A stretch of DNA of 64,000 nucleotides from UBA7672 sp041398245 (GTDB lineage: Bacteria; Pseudomonadota; Alphaproteobacteria; Caulobacterales; Hyphomonadaceae). Positions within the stretch are counted from its first letter, which is position 1, and each line of letters opens with the position of its first letter. Made by a program: the position numbers and the translations under genes. This document shows, piece by piece, positions 8,830 through 17,629 of the stretch. The stretch spans positions 96,528 through 160,527 of the forward strand of contig JAWKVC010000009.1 in NCBI GenBank assembly GCA_041398245.1, in the 5' to 3' direction. The notes under the pieces are model-generated. The model saw nothing but the letters and a program-made list of their open reading frames with translations. It had not been told where the DNA came from and searched no databases.

Positions 8830-9906
8830 ATGACGACCGGGTCTCCCCAGCATCTTGCCCTTACGGCCCCGGAAGAAGCGGCCGGAAATCGCCTCGACAA
8901 GTGGCTGGCCGAGGCCCAGCCGGCGCTGTCGCGGTCACGGCTGAGACATCTGATCGAGGCGGGCAAGGTGAGGCTGGGAGAGGCCCCGGTCACCGACGCC
9001 AGCGCCAAGGTGGTCGCCGGCGGGGTCTACACCATCGAGCTGCCGCCGCCGGCCGCCGCCGCCCCCCAGCCGGAAAACATCCCGCTCGACATCGTCTACG
9101 AGGACGAGCACCTCATCGTGGTCGACAAGCCTCCCGGCATGGTGGTGCATCCGGCCGCCGGGCAGGAGACCGGCACGCTGGTGAACGCCCTGCTCCATCA
9201 TTGCGGCGAAGGCCTCACCGGCATTGGCGGCGTCGCCCGGCCCGGCATCGTGCACCGGCTCGACAAGGACACGTCCGGCGTGATGGTCGCCGCCAAGTCG
9301 GAAGCAGCGCACACCGCCCTCACCGCCATGTTTGCGGCGCACGACATGGAGCGCGTTTATCTCGCCGTCACACGTGGCGCGCCGCGCCCGCTGGTCGGCC
9401 GGATCGAGACGAATATCGCGCGCTCGACCAGCGACCGGAAGAAGATGGCGGTGGTGAAGGAAAAGCACTTCCGCGCCGACCACTGGTCGAACGACCACAC
9501 CGATGGCGAGGATGACTCGCTCGCCGGCAAGCCGGCCGTCACCAACTATCGCGCGCTGGAAACGTTCGGACGCCTCGACGCGACCGGAACGCAGCCCGCC
9601 GCCGCTCTGGTCGAGTGCCGGCTGGAGACCGGCCGCACGCACCAGATCCGCGTGCACATGGCCCACATCGGCGCGCCGGTGCTGGGCGACCAGACCTATG
9701 GCAAGCACCGCTGGCTGAAGGCCGAGGGCAAGGGCCCGGCCTTCGAGCGCGCCACGGCGACGGCCAAGGCCTTTCCCCGCCAGGCGCTGCACGCGACCCT
9801 GCTGGCGTTCGACCATCCGGTGACCGGCAAGGCGCTTCGCTTCGAACGCCCGCCGCCCGCGGACATGGCGGATCTCATCGATGCGCTGAGAAAGATGCCG
9901 CGCTAG
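8830..9906 (+). CDS. rluD: RluA/RluD-family rRNA pseudouridine synthase
   Basis: 358 residues from the ATG at 8830; a TTG at 8779 would add 17 residues unlike the family. An S4 RNA-binding domain comes first (RLDKWLAEAQPALSRSRL, IEAGKVRLG). The synthase domain follows with catalytic Asp145 in HRLDKDTSG and the family motif ETGRTHQIRVH. It converts uridines to pseudouridine in 23S rRNA if it is true RluD; other RluA-family paralogues with an S4 domain look alike, so the symbol is probable rather than certain. Its TAG stop shares CTAG with the stop of the convergent gene. Confidence 0.88.
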   Translation: MTTGSPQHLALTAPEEAAGNRLDKWLAEAQPALSRSRLRHLIEAGKVRLGEAPVTDASAKVVAGGVYTIELPPPAAAAPQPENIPLDIVYEDEHLIVVDKPPGMVVHPAAGQETGTLVNALLHHCGEGLTGIGGVARPGIVHRLDKDTSGVMVAAKSEAAHTALTAMFAAHDMERVYLAVTRGAPRPLVGRIETNIARSTSDRKKMAVVKEKHFRADHWSNDHTDGEDDSLAGKPAVTNYRALETFGRLDATGTQPAAALVECRLETGRTHQIRVHMAHIGAPVLGDQTYGKHRWLKAEGKGPAFERATATAKAFPRQALHATLLAFDHPVTGKALRFERPPPADMADLIDALRKMPR

Positions 9907-10979
9907 TAGGCCTGCTCAGCCAGCACCGAACCGTCGAGCGCGTCAGTGATCGTGACCTTGGTGGACTTCGCGCGGATGGCCGATTGATCGGTTCCCTTCA
10001 CGAAGCTCGATCCCGCAGGCGTGAACGTGATCGCGTATTCGACCTTGCGCTCAGGGTTTCGCTGGGCGAATGCGGCTGCGGCTTCGCGGGTCATGTGAAT
10101 GGCCGGAAGCAACTCGTGCGACTTGTAGTTGGTGAGGCCGCCCATGCCGCGATCAGCATCGCCAAACACGACCCACCACTGCGACATCTTCTCGAACTTG
10201 TAGACCATCGAGCCATCCGCCGACACGCATTCCGGGGCGACGAGCGACGCCTGGAGATGGTTGAGCGCCTGACGCCCCTCCTTGAAGTCAGACCACACTT
10301 CCACGGTCGCGCCGTCGAAGTAGTCATCAAAGCTCAGCGCATCCTTCGTCCGCAGCGTCGTTGCCTTGCTCGGCAGGCCATTGATCATGAAGTTGCCGGT
10401 GGCCTCGTCCCATTTGCCGAGGCTGGCCGTGAAATACATCGTGATATCGCGCGGTTGCGTTGCGGCCCATGCCTTCAGCTCGTTGCGCGCGGTCGTCAGC
10501 GCCGCCTTGCCGCGTTCGCGATCGCCGAACTCACCGGCCAGATCCTCCGACATCTGGATGCCCTTCTGGCAGGAGCGCAGCGCCGTGTACCAGACCCAGA
10601 TCGGCTCGAACTTCTCGTCGACCAGCGTGTCATGGGCGACGGCCCACAGCGTGAAGGGAACCGTGAAGATCATCTGCTGGCGCCATTTCAGGATGTCGCC
10701 GGCCGGCTGAACGCCCTCGCGCTCGGCGCCCCAGAACACCTTCTGGTCCCAATCGGCCGGCATCCAGCTCGGCGACGGGATCAGCTGGCCTGTGGCGGGC
10801 GCCGCGGCGGGTGCAGCTGCAGGAGTTGTCGCGTCCTGAACCGGCGCCGGTGCGGCCGCCTCGCCTGCGCCGCTGGCGTCTGTCGGGGCCGGTGGCGTTT
10901 CGCCGCCGCCGCATGCGGCCAGCGCGAGGACCGACAGGGAGACAAGACTGGCGCGTACGCCGGGCGTCTTCGAGATCAT
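9903..10979 (-). CDS. Hypothetical lipoprotein
   Basis: 358 residues from the ATG at 10979; this start gives a clean signal peptide with lipobox LAAC, followed by a Pro/Ala-rich tether of about 45 residues typical of envelope lipoproteins. The globular part is rich in Trp and aromatic residues (WMPADWDQKVFW, IWVWYTALRSCQ) with an internal Cys pair. I recognise no family. It overlaps the end of the RluD-type gene by four bases. The start at 11006 is less likely because it places residues before the signal. Confidence 0.72.
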   Translation of the reverse strand: MISKTPGVRASLVSLSVLALAACGGGETPPAPTDASGAGEAAAPAPVQDATTPAAAPAAAPATGQLIPSPSWMPADWDQKVFWGAEREGVQPAGDILKWRQQMIFTVPFTLWAVAHDTLVDEKFEPIWVWYTALRSCQKGIQMSEDLAGEFGDRERGKAALTTARNELKAWAATQPRDITMYFTASLGKWDEATGNFMINGLPSKATTLRTKDALSFDDYFDGATVEVWSDFKEGRQALNHLQASLVAPECVSADGSMVYKFEKMSQWWVVFGDADRGMGGLTNYKSHELLPAIHMTREAAAAFAQRNPERKVEYAITFTPAGSSFVKGTDQSAIRAKSTKVTITDALDGSVLAEQAY

Positions 10980-11092
10980 GCAAAGCCCCTCGAGAGAATC
11001 AGACACTGCCCCAACGGCGCTGCGCTATCGCGCTTTGCGGATGAACGGAAGCTGACTGACGATGGAACCCGCCCGTGAGTCCCGCCAAGTCC

Positions 11093-11545
11093 CTATTCGG
11101 CCACGCGCCATTCCTGATCGAACCGATAGCCGCAGACCGCCATGGGTTCGCCGTTGATCTCGACAGGATCAAACTTTGCGACGCGCGCCCAGGCCAGCGT
11201 CGCCTCATCGAGAATGTCGTGGCCTGAGGATTGTGCGAGGCGCGCATCGGCCAGCCGCCCATCCACGGTGATGCATGTTTCAAGAGTCGTGGTGCCCGAA
11301 AGGTCGCCGCGCACGGCCGCTGCCGGGTAGTCAGGCAGCACGCTGTCGGCCGCAATGCCCGGGCGGCGCGTCACGCCCGGCAGATCGGCCTTCCACTGGA
11401 TGAAGAATTGCGGCCGCGCCGATGCCGCAGTGGGGGCGGACAACGCCGCCGGATCAGGTCCACCTGCCGCCGTCGTGCATCCGGCCATGGCCAGCAACGC
11501 CATCAGGCCGGCCGCTGCAGGCCGCTTCGTTTCAGCTGCGCGCAT
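11093..11545 (-). CDS. Lipoprotein with TonB C-terminal-like domain
   Basis: 150 residues. The start at 11545 puts a signal with lipobox AMAGC at the N-terminus. The C-terminal 90 residues look like the TonB C-terminal domain (PF03544-like): LPDYPAAAVRGDLSGTT, VDGRLADARLAQSSG, LDEATLAWARVAKFDP. True TonB proteins span the inner membrane and have a long Pro-rich linker. This one has neither, so it is more likely an envelope lipoprotein that uses the domain for binding than an energy transducer. Confidence 0.78.
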   Translation of the reverse strand: MRAAETKRPAAAGLMALLAMAGCTTAAGGPDPAALSAPTAASARPQFFIQWKADLPGVTRRPGIAADSVLPDYPAAAVRGDLSGTTTLETCITVDGRLADARLAQSSGHDILDEATLAWARVAKFDPVEINGEPMAVCGYRFDQEWRVAE

Positions 11546-11641
11546 TCCGCCTCTCCGTCTCCCACAAGGCGTATGTTGCACACAGCTTGCCACCGGCAGG
11601 CGCCGATGGCCACTGAACTGAAGGCCATCTTGCCCCGGAGA

Positions 11642-12052
11642 TCAGGAGCCCCGGACGACCTTGGCCCACTCGTCAGCGGACATGAAGCCGTCATGGTCTG
11701 TATCGATGAACTGCTTGAACACCCAGGCGTGGTAACCAAGGAATTCCTTCTGGGTGAGGGTGCGCCCGCCCTGGGCGTTGGCCCCCTTGAACAGGGCGGC
11801 GGCGTTCATCTTGGCCTTCCCCTGAAGCGACTCCTTGAACTCGCCCTGGTTGAGCTCGCCGTCGCCGTCCTTGTCGAATTCCGCAAGGCGCGGCTGCTGA
11901 TACGTCAGGTACTCGTTGAGATCGCAGTTGCCGTCGCCGTTTTTGTCGAGAAAGGCGATCACGACCGCCGCCTGCTGGGCGCTCGCCAGCGGGGCGAGAA
12001 CCGCCGGCGCCGCAACCATCAACCCGGCCGCCAGAACCGAAACGAAACGCAT
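11642..12052 (-). CDS. Exported EF-hand calcium-binding protein
   Basis: 136 residues. The ATG at 12052 starts a Sec signal (MRFVSVLAAGLMVAAPAVL) cleaved after ASA. Three EF-hand loops are readable: DKNGDGNCDLNE, DKDGDGELNQGE and DTDHDGFMSADE, each with acidic residues at positions 1, 3, 5 and 12 or close variants. The protein probably binds calcium in the periplasm; the partner is unknown. It diverges from rpoH across a 353-base spacer. Confidence 0.85.
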   Translation of the reverse strand: MRFVSVLAAGLMVAAPAVLAPLASAQQAAVVIAFLDKNGDGNCDLNEYLTYQQPRLAEFDKDGDGELNQGEFKESLQGKAKMNAAALFKGANAQGGRTLTQKEFLGYHAWVFKQFIDTDHDGFMSADEWAKVVRGS

Positions 12053-12405
12053 GGCAAACCTCCCCTGGCCTCCCTTGGGCCTCATTTTATGTCGGAAAAT
12101 GATACCATGCGGTTCGGATCGGGGGGAGTCGGCGCGCAGCCGTCTGCGCCGGGGGACGCCTGGAAGGGGCGGACATTAGCCCCGCTGCTCAATTCCCATA
12201 GAAACAATCCGTGAACCCGCCCTTTAACGATTGGGGGAGCCCCCCCATCTCGGGACATGGACGGACGGGGGCGGGACCATAATCCTGCCGAGAACTATCG
12301 CTAGAAGGAGGCGTTAGGCCTAGAAAGGCCCAAAGCCGCCCGAAGGTCGACCGCCCGCCTCCCCTCCCAGATGGGGTGGGCGCATAAAAAGAAAAGGAGA
12401 TGGAC
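12053..12405 (+). promoter_or_regulatory. Divergent spacer and rpoH leader
   Basis: This 353-base gap must carry the promoters for rpoH and the EF-hand gene. Visible structure: an imperfect inverted repeat at 12229-12249 (GATTGGGGG, AGC, CCCCCCATC) and a GC-rich hairpin at 12353-12381 (GCCC and CCCC pairing with GGGG and GGGC), which ends about 11 bases before the AAAAGGAG ribosome-binding site at 12392-12399. A leader hairpin near the binding site could matter for heat control of rpoH. That is inference: the binding site itself is not obviously paired, and I could not pick out a confident sigma-32 or sigma-70 promoter. Confidence 0.4.
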
Positions 12406-13296
12406 ATGGCTGGCTATGCATTGACGCTGTCCCCCGAGCAGGGGCTGTCGCGCTATCTCTCCGAAATCCGCAAATTCCCGCTGCTTGAGAAGAACGAAGA
12501 GTTCATGCTCGCCCAGCGCTGGGCCAAGGACCAGGATCCTGCGGCCGCAGAAAAACTCGTAACCTCCCACCTGCGTCTCGTGGCCAAGATTGCCATGGGC
12601 TATCGCGGCTATGGCCTGCCCATGGGCGAGGTCATTTCCGAGGGCAATGTCGGCCTGATGCAGGCGGTGAAGAAGTTCGACCCGGACAAGGGCTTCCGTC
12701 TGGCGACCTACGCCATGTGGTGGATCCGCGCCGCGATCCAGGAATACATCCTGCGCTCGTGGTCGCTGGTGAAACTCGGCACCACGGCCGCCCAGAAGAA
12801 GCTGTTCTTCAACCTGCGCCGCCTGAAGGGCGAGATCAGCGCGATGGAAGAAGGCGATCTGCGTCCGGAGAACGTGGCTGAAATCTCGAAACGCCTCGGC
12901 GTGACGGAAGAAGAAGTCACCTCCATGAACCGGCGCATGGCGTCGGGCGGCGACGCCTCGCTCAATGCTCCCATCGGGGGCGCGGAAGGCGAAGCCGAAT
13001 GGCAGGACTGGATTGCGGACGATACGCCCGGCCAGGCCGAGCGCATGGCGGAGAATGACGAATTCACCGCCCGCATGAGCCTGCTCGAAAAGGCGATGGA
13101 GTCGCTCAACGAACGTGAGCGCCACATCATCACCGAACGCCGCCTCAAGGAGGAGCCGACCACGCTGGAAGACCTCTCGACTGAATACAATGTCAGTCGC
13201 GAGCGCATCCGCCAGATCGAGGTCCGCGCCTTCGAGAAGCTCCAGAAAGCGATGCGAGAAGCCGCACGCGAACAAGGGATCGTCGAGGCGAACTAG
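12406..13296 (+). CDS. rpoH: Heat-shock sigma factor RpoH (sigma-32)
   Basis: 296 residues. AAAAGGAG sits six bases before the ATG at 12406, which fits better than the ATG at 12400 that abuts the binding site. Region 2 is complete (HLRLVAKIAMGYRGYGLP, EGNVGLMQAVKKFDP, LATYAMWWIRAAIQEYIL), the RpoH box that separates it from RpoD is present (QKKLFFNLRRLK), and region 4.2 carries the helix-turn-helix LEDLSTEYNVSRERIRQIEV. It directs RNA polymerase to chaperone and protease promoters during heat shock. Alphaproteobacteria often have several RpoH paralogues; only this one is visible here. Confidence 0.96.
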   Translation: MAGYALTLSPEQGLSRYLSEIRKFPLLEKNEEFMLAQRWAKDQDPAAAEKLVTSHLRLVAKIAMGYRGYGLPMGEVISEGNVGLMQAVKKFDPDKGFRLATYAMWWIRAAIQEYILRSWSLVKLGTTAAQKKLFFNLRRLKGEISAMEEGDLRPENVAEISKRLGVTEEEVTSMNRRMASGGDASLNAPIGGAEGEAEWQDWIADDTPGQAERMAENDEFTARMSLLEKAMESLNERERHIITERRLKEEPTTLEDLSTEYNVSRERIRQIEVRAFEKLQKAMREAAREQGIVEAN

Positions 13297-13304
13297 GAAA
13301 CTGC

Positions 13305-13334
13305 ATCCGGCCCGGTCGAAAGACCGGGCCGGAT
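13305..13334 (+). terminator. Perfect 13-bp hairpin after rpoH
   Basis: ATCCGGCCCGGTC, a GAAA tetraloop and GACCGGGCCGGAT form a perfect 13-bp stem starting nine bases after the rpoH stop. There is no T-run behind it, so it may act as a transcript-stabilising 3' end or a weak terminator. Confidence 0.6.
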
Positions 13335-13341
13335 CGCTTCA

Positions 13342-13527
13342 GGGCCAGGTCTCTCTGGGGACCCGCTCCGAAGCTGAAGACCGAGACGCGCAGGGTCGCT
13401 TCCTGAGCCGCCATCGACGATGGCCTCTTGGAGTGACTGGCGCCGCCCGCCTCCGGAACGTGCGGTGGTCCCCGCGAACCGGAGGCGGGCCACAGTCTCC
13501 TTGCGGCTCCCGCGCTCAGTCATTTTT
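13342..13527 (+). ncRNA. Candidate structured non-coding RNA downstream of rpoH
   Basis: No open frame of any quality lies in 13297-13749, but the segment is full of nested pairing. GAGCCGC (13405-13411) pairs with GCGGCTC (13503-13509). Inside it GGAGtgACTG (13430-13439) pairs with CAGTCTCC (13493-13500), and inside that GCCCGCCTCCGG (13445-13456) pairs with CCGGAGGCGGGC (13479-13490). A side hairpin GCCATC-GAC-GATGGC sits at 13411-13425. A five-T run follows at 13523-13527. The long rod with internal bulges resembles 6S RNA in outline, but I see no 6S sequence signature. It could also be a repeat. Confidence 0.42.
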
Positions 13528-13749
13528 CCGTAAAATATTTTTCCGGGGCGGCGCGCGGTGCGCATGCGGGCTTCCGCAGCGCTTGTCTCACAACTTCCGG
13601 GGGCGCCGACGGAAACTGCCGCCGCGATCTCCTGCCGATTTCCGGCGCAGGCTTTCCTCCATCCGTTGTCCAGCTGACCGGACCGCGCGCGTTCCAGCCA
13701 AATCGGGCGCGTGATATTTCTTCCGTATGAGGAAGAAGGGGAAAACGCC

Positions 13750-14568
13750 GTGAATTCTGTATCCGCGCCCGCTGTCGACCATGCCGGCTCGTTGAATGAC
13801 GATCGTACAATCGCCGGTGCGATCGACAGGTGGATCTATGTCTTCATGGCGCTGAGCTTCATCGCCTACACGCTCGTGGGGTTCATTCCTGACTCGATGA
13901 TGAAGATGGCCATGGTAGATGCCGGGCAGCGGCCGCCCTTCCCGGCGGCGTTGCATGTTCACGCCACGCTGATGGGCGCATTCCTCCTGCTGCTTCTCGC
14001 GCAGACGACGCTGATGGCCACCGGGCGCAAGCAGTTTCACCAGACGCTGGGCGTCGCCGGACTCGCGCTTGGTCCGGCGCTGGTGATCGTCGGGTTCATC
14101 CTGGTCCCGACAATGTACCATCAGGTCTGGGGCGGCCTGCAGGCCGCGCCGCCGGAGATGAAGGCCGGCATGGAGCAGGGCCTGCGCGAGTTCGACAACA
14201 TCGTCCTGGTGCAGATCAGGATCGGACTCCTGTTCCCGATCTTCCTGGCCATCGCACTGCTGGCGCGCAGGACCGACAGCGGTCTCCACAAGCGGATGAT
14301 GATCCTCTCGATCGCGCCGGCCCTGCCGGCGGCGTTCGACAGGATGACATGGTTGCCGACAACGCTTCCGGCGAGCCCGATCGCGCCCGATCTCTACACG
14401 CTGCTCGCAATCGCGCCGATGTTCGCCTGGGACCTCATCCGCACGCGGACCGTTCACAAGGCCTACCTGATCTGGCTGGCGCTGTTCCTGGCCTCATCGC
14501 TGGTCGTGAACCTGCTCTGGAACAGCGAATGGTGGCATGCGACCGTGCCGAAGCTGGTCGGGCTATAG
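13750..14568 (+). CDS. Multi-pass membrane protein of unknown function
   Basis: 272 residues from the GTG at 13750, which has GAAGAAGGGG eight bases upstream; the frame is open further but without a site. About seven hydrophobic segments are visible (for example WIYVFMALSFIAYTLVGFIP, ATLMGAFLLLLLAQTTL, LGPALVIVGFILVP, LFPIFLAIALLARR, LIWLALFLASSLVVNLLW). Histidines next to membrane segments (ALHVHATLMG, FHQTLG, DSGLHKRMMIL) are conserved-looking and could bind heme or metal, but no family is certain. Confidence 0.75.
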   Translation: MNSVSAPAVDHAGSLNDDRTIAGAIDRWIYVFMALSFIAYTLVGFIPDSMMKMAMVDAGQRPPFPAALHVHATLMGAFLLLLLAQTTLMATGRKQFHQTLGVAGLALGPALVIVGFILVPTMYHQVWGGLQAAPPEMKAGMEQGLREFDNIVLVQIRIGLLFPIFLAIALLARRTDSGLHKRMMILSIAPALPAAFDRMTWLPTTLPASPIAPDLYTLLAIAPMFAWDLIRTRTVHKAYLIWLALFLASSLVVNLLWNSEWWHATVPKLVGL

Positions 14569-14595
14569 GCTGGCCGGGCCACAGACAGGGTCGGC

Positions 14596-15099
14596 TTATT
14601 TCACATTGATGGTGGCGAAGGCGACTTTCGGATCGTCCTGTATCCCCTGTTCGCCCGGCGGGTGGCCGAGGCCGAACGGGTTCGGCCCGACATAGACCTG
14701 ATAGTCGCCCGGCCGGATCGGCACGAAGGTGAAGGAAGCCTCGCCCTTCTCATCCAGTTCGATGGCGCGGAAGCTCATCCCTTGCAGGTGGACCTCGATG
14801 CCGCTGATGGTGAGGATGCGCATGTGGATGTTGGCGAGAAACTCGTTCAGCTCCACGCGCCGCGCCAGCGGATCGCCACGCGAATCCTGCCCCTTGCCGT
14901 CGCTCGAGAATGTCAGGCGGTAGTACTCGCCCGTCACCATGTCGAGCCGCGATGGCGTGAGGATCGGCTTGCCCTCAGGCCCCGTCGTGATGTCGATGCG
15001 CAGATCGACAGGCGGATACTGCGCGAGATTGCCGCCCACCTGCGCGTGCGCCGCGCCAGCCAGCGCAAGCGACACCGCTACTCCTGTCAACCACCGCAT
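14596..15099 (-). CDS. Exported cupredoxin-like hypothetical protein
   Basis: 167 residues with a clear Sec signal (RWLTGVAVSLALAGAAHAQ). The mature part is beta-rich: GEYYRLTFSSDGKG, NIHMRILTISGIEVHLQGM, ASFTFVPIRPGDYQVYVG. The pattern resembles the cupredoxin fold, in which the last strands normally supply copper ligands (Cys, His, Met), but no Cys is present, so copper binding is doubtful. It ends 27 bases from the convergent membrane protein. The function is unknown. Confidence 0.7.
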   Translation of the reverse strand: MRWLTGVAVSLALAGAAHAQVGGNLAQYPPVDLRIDITTGPEGKPILTPSRLDMVTGEYYRLTFSSDGKGQDSRGDPLARRVELNEFLANIHMRILTISGIEVHLQGMSFRAIELDEKGEASFTFVPIRPGDYQVYVGPNPFGLGHPPGEQGIQDDPKVAFATINVK

Positions 15100-15116
15100 T
15101 CTTCCCTCCCGTTCTG

Positions 15117-16160
15117 TCAGACCACCGCCGGTTCGAGCAGCTTGAGGGTTCCGGCATCGGCGTCAATCTCGGCCATCACACCGACAGGCAGGCTGAACTG
15201 GTTATCGATATGGCCGAACTCCAGCCCCTGGAACACCGGCACGCCCAGCGGCGCGAAATGATGTTCCAGCACTTCGCTGAGCGTGAAGCCGCCGAGCGTG
15301 GAGCCGCTGGCCTTGCAGTCCGTACATTGCCCGAACACCACGCCGGCGACCTTGCCGAGCACGCCGCCAAGCGCAAGCTGCGTCAGCATCCGGTCGATCC
15401 GGTATTCGGCCTCGTCCACGTCTTCCAGGAACAGGATTGCGCCGTCGAAATCCGGCAGCCAGGGCGTTCCCATCAGGCTGGCGACGATGGTGAGATTGCC
15501 GCCCAGCAGCCGCCCGCGCGCCTTGCCGCTGCGCAGCGTACGCGTGCGTCCGGCGCGCTGCACCAGCCGGTCGGCGTCGGCAACGGGATTGGCGTAGGTC
15601 GGCGTTGCGCCGTCGAAGGCGACGGCGCGGAAATTTTCCCAGGACAGCTTGCCCCACGCGCTGTTCGCGTTGGGGCCATGCACCGTGCCGAAGCCGGCGC
15701 GCGCGACCGTCGCCATGTGCAGCGCCGTGATGTCGCTGTAGCCGAGCAGCAGCTTTGGATTAGCCGTGACAACATCCCAGTCGATGTGCGGCAGGATGCG
15801 GGCGCAGCCCCAGCCACCGCGCACCGCGAAGATCGCCTTCACATCCTTGTCCGCGAACATCGCGTTGACGTCCCCCGCGCGCGCTTCGTCATCGCCGGCG
15901 AGATAGCCCGAACGGTCCAGCGCATGCGCGCCGATTTTCGGCTTGAGCCCCATGGCGAGGATGTTTTCCTTCACGAGGTCCATGTCGAACCTGTCGCCCA
16001 GCGGACTGGCCGGAACGATGAGCCCCACCGTGTCGCCCTCGCGCAGGCGCTGCGGCTTGCGCAGCGCCGTCGGTGCCGCCGCCGCCGGATTGCCGGGCGA
16101 GAGCGCGCAGGCGCCCGCCACAAATCCGAGACCAAGAAGCGCGTGGCGACGATCGATCAT
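15117..16160 (-). CDS. LD-carboxypeptidase (peptidase S66 family)
   Basis: 347 residues from the ATG at 16160, which starts a Tat-like signal (DRRHALLGLGFVAGACAL). The S66 fold is recognisable: EGDTVGLIVPASP at the N-terminus, the nucleophile Ser in LLGYSDITALH, the acidic partner in ILFLEDVDE, and the catalytic His in LEFGHIDNQFSLPVG. Enzymes of this family cleave the L-Lys/D-Ala type bond of cell-wall tetrapeptides during peptidoglycan recycling, or inactivate microcin C. LdcA of E. coli is cytoplasmic, whereas this one appears exported. It is divergent from the P450 gene. Confidence 0.9.
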   Translation of the reverse strand: MIDRRHALLGLGFVAGACALSPGNPAAAAPTALRKPQRLREGDTVGLIVPASPLGDRFDMDLVKENILAMGLKPKIGAHALDRSGYLAGDDEARAGDVNAMFADKDVKAIFAVRGGWGCARILPHIDWDVVTANPKLLLGYSDITALHMATVARAGFGTVHGPNANSAWGKLSWENFRAVAFDGATPTYANPVADADRLVQRAGRTRTLRSGKARGRLLGGNLTIVASLMGTPWLPDFDGAILFLEDVDEAEYRIDRMLTQLALGGVLGKVAGVVFGQCTDCKASGSTLGGFTLSEVLEHHFAPLGVPVFQGLEFGHIDNQFSLPVGVMAEIDADAGTLKLLEPAVV

Positions 16161-16361
16161 GGCTGCATCCGTCCGCTGGGAGCGTCCTGCATGGAGGCGG
16201 GGGCGGAGAGAGGCAAGCCGTGGCGCGGAAGCCCGTGGATTTCCGCCCGGCGGCGCCGGATTCCCGGGCCGACGGATTGGACCCTTCACGCGCGGCCCGA
16301 AATCGGCTATTCCCTGACACTGTCAAGCGAGCCCTCTCCCCAAGCCCCCGCGGAGCCAAAG

Positions 16362-17597
16362 ATGCCCGACACCATCGCGCTGAAGAGCTACAACGACATC
16401 CCCGTCCTCGACTGGGCGCTGCAGGACCCCGAAGGCTCGTCCTACGAGCTGTTCCGCGGGCTGCGGGCGGAAACGCCGCTGGTGAAGGTGCCGATGGGCA
16501 TGGGCTCCATGGTGCTCGCCCTGCGCGCCAGCATGGTCGACGACATCGTGTCGCCGGAAAACACGCGTCAGCTCGAAACCGAGATGAAGATGATGCAGGG
16601 CATCTTCAACGGCCCGATCTTCGACTTCGTCGCGCAGGTGATGCTGTTCGCCAATGGCGAGGTTCACCAGCGCCGCCGCCAGCCGGTCGCGCGCACCTTC
16701 GCCTTCAAGCTGATGGAAGCGATGCGCCCGAAGGCCGCCGCGGTCGCCGCCGAACTGATCAACGAACATCTCGGCAAGGGCCCGTTCGATTATCTCGGCG
16801 AATTTGCCGCCCAGATCCCCGCCCGCATCATCGCCGACGTGCTGGGCATTCCGCGTTCGGACCTGCCGGTCTTCATGAAGTGGATCAGCGACACGGCCGC
16901 CTCGATCGGCTTTGTCGATGTCGAGCGCCGCGAGCAGATCGAACAGTCGCTGGTGGAGTTCAACGCCTATGTCGACAAGCTGCTGGCCGACCGGCGCGCC
17001 AATCCGCGCGGCGATTTCCTGTCGGACTATGTCGCGGCGACGGCGGCGTCGGGCGACATGAGCGAGGGCGAGATCCGCGCGCAGGTTGTCGGCCTGATCC
17101 TCGCGGGCTCGGATACGACGCGCAACTCGATGTGCATGACGCTCCACGAACTGCTGAGCCATCCGGAGCAGTGGAAGGCGCTGTGCGCCGATCCCGATGG
17201 CCTGAAGAAGCAGGCGGCCGAAGAGGGCCTGCGCTATCAGCCTGTCGTCTCGGGCATCCCGCGCGTGGCGACAAAGGACCTCGCGATCGAGGGCTATGAA
17301 GTGCCGGCCGGGGCGGTGATCGCCGTGTCGATCCTGTCGGTGCTGCGCGATCCCGAAGTCTATTCGGAGCCCGAGACATTCAACATCCACCGCACCGACC
17401 AGCAGCGCTGGCACCTCGCCTTTGGCGCAGGCGCGCACCGCTGCGCCGGCGAAGCGCTGGCGCGCGTGGAGCTGGAGGAAACGCTGGCCACGATCGCCCG
17501 GCTGGCGCCGAACACGCGCGTGGTCGGGGCGGCGCCGAAGCTGAATCCCGGCGCCATCCGCACGGTGGACCAGATGCAGGTGGAATTCCTGGCGTAG
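16362..17597 (+). CDS. Cytochrome P450
   Basis: 411 residues, a standard soluble bacterial P450. The I-helix oxygen-activation motif is AGSDTTRNS, the K-helix ExxR lies in EEGLRYQ, and the heme-binding loop is FGAGAHRCAGEALAR with the proximal Cys. The ATG at 16362 is chosen from the family length; the frame is open far upstream only because it runs antisense to the LD-carboxypeptidase gene. It hydroxylates an unknown substrate and needs a ferredoxin and reductase; none is adjacent. It is the only gene of a catabolic kind in this stretch. Confidence 0.94.
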   Translation: MPDTIALKSYNDIPVLDWALQDPEGSSYELFRGLRAETPLVKVPMGMGSMVLALRASMVDDIVSPENTRQLETEMKMMQGIFNGPIFDFVAQVMLFANGEVHQRRRQPVARTFAFKLMEAMRPKAAAVAAELINEHLGKGPFDYLGEFAAQIPARIIADVLGIPRSDLPVFMKWISDTAASIGFVDVERREQIEQSLVEFNAYVDKLLADRRANPRGDFLSDYVAATAASGDMSEGEIRAQVVGLILAGSDTTRNSMCMTLHELLSHPEQWKALCADPDGLKKQAAEEGLRYQPVVSGIPRVATKDLAIEGYEVPAGAVIAVSILSVLRDPEVYSEPETFNIHRTDQQRWHLAFGAGAHRCAGEALARVELEETLATIARLAPNTRVVGAAPKLNPGAIRTVDQMQVEFLA

Positions 17598-17629
17598 GCG
17601 CAATTAGCTTTCATCGAAGCACGCGTCCA

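Noticed and set aside
15210..16361. Long forward frame running into the P450 gene
   Set aside because: It is antisense to the LD-carboxypeptidase gene; the P450 family starts at 16362, and high-GC DNA commonly leaves such antisense frames open.
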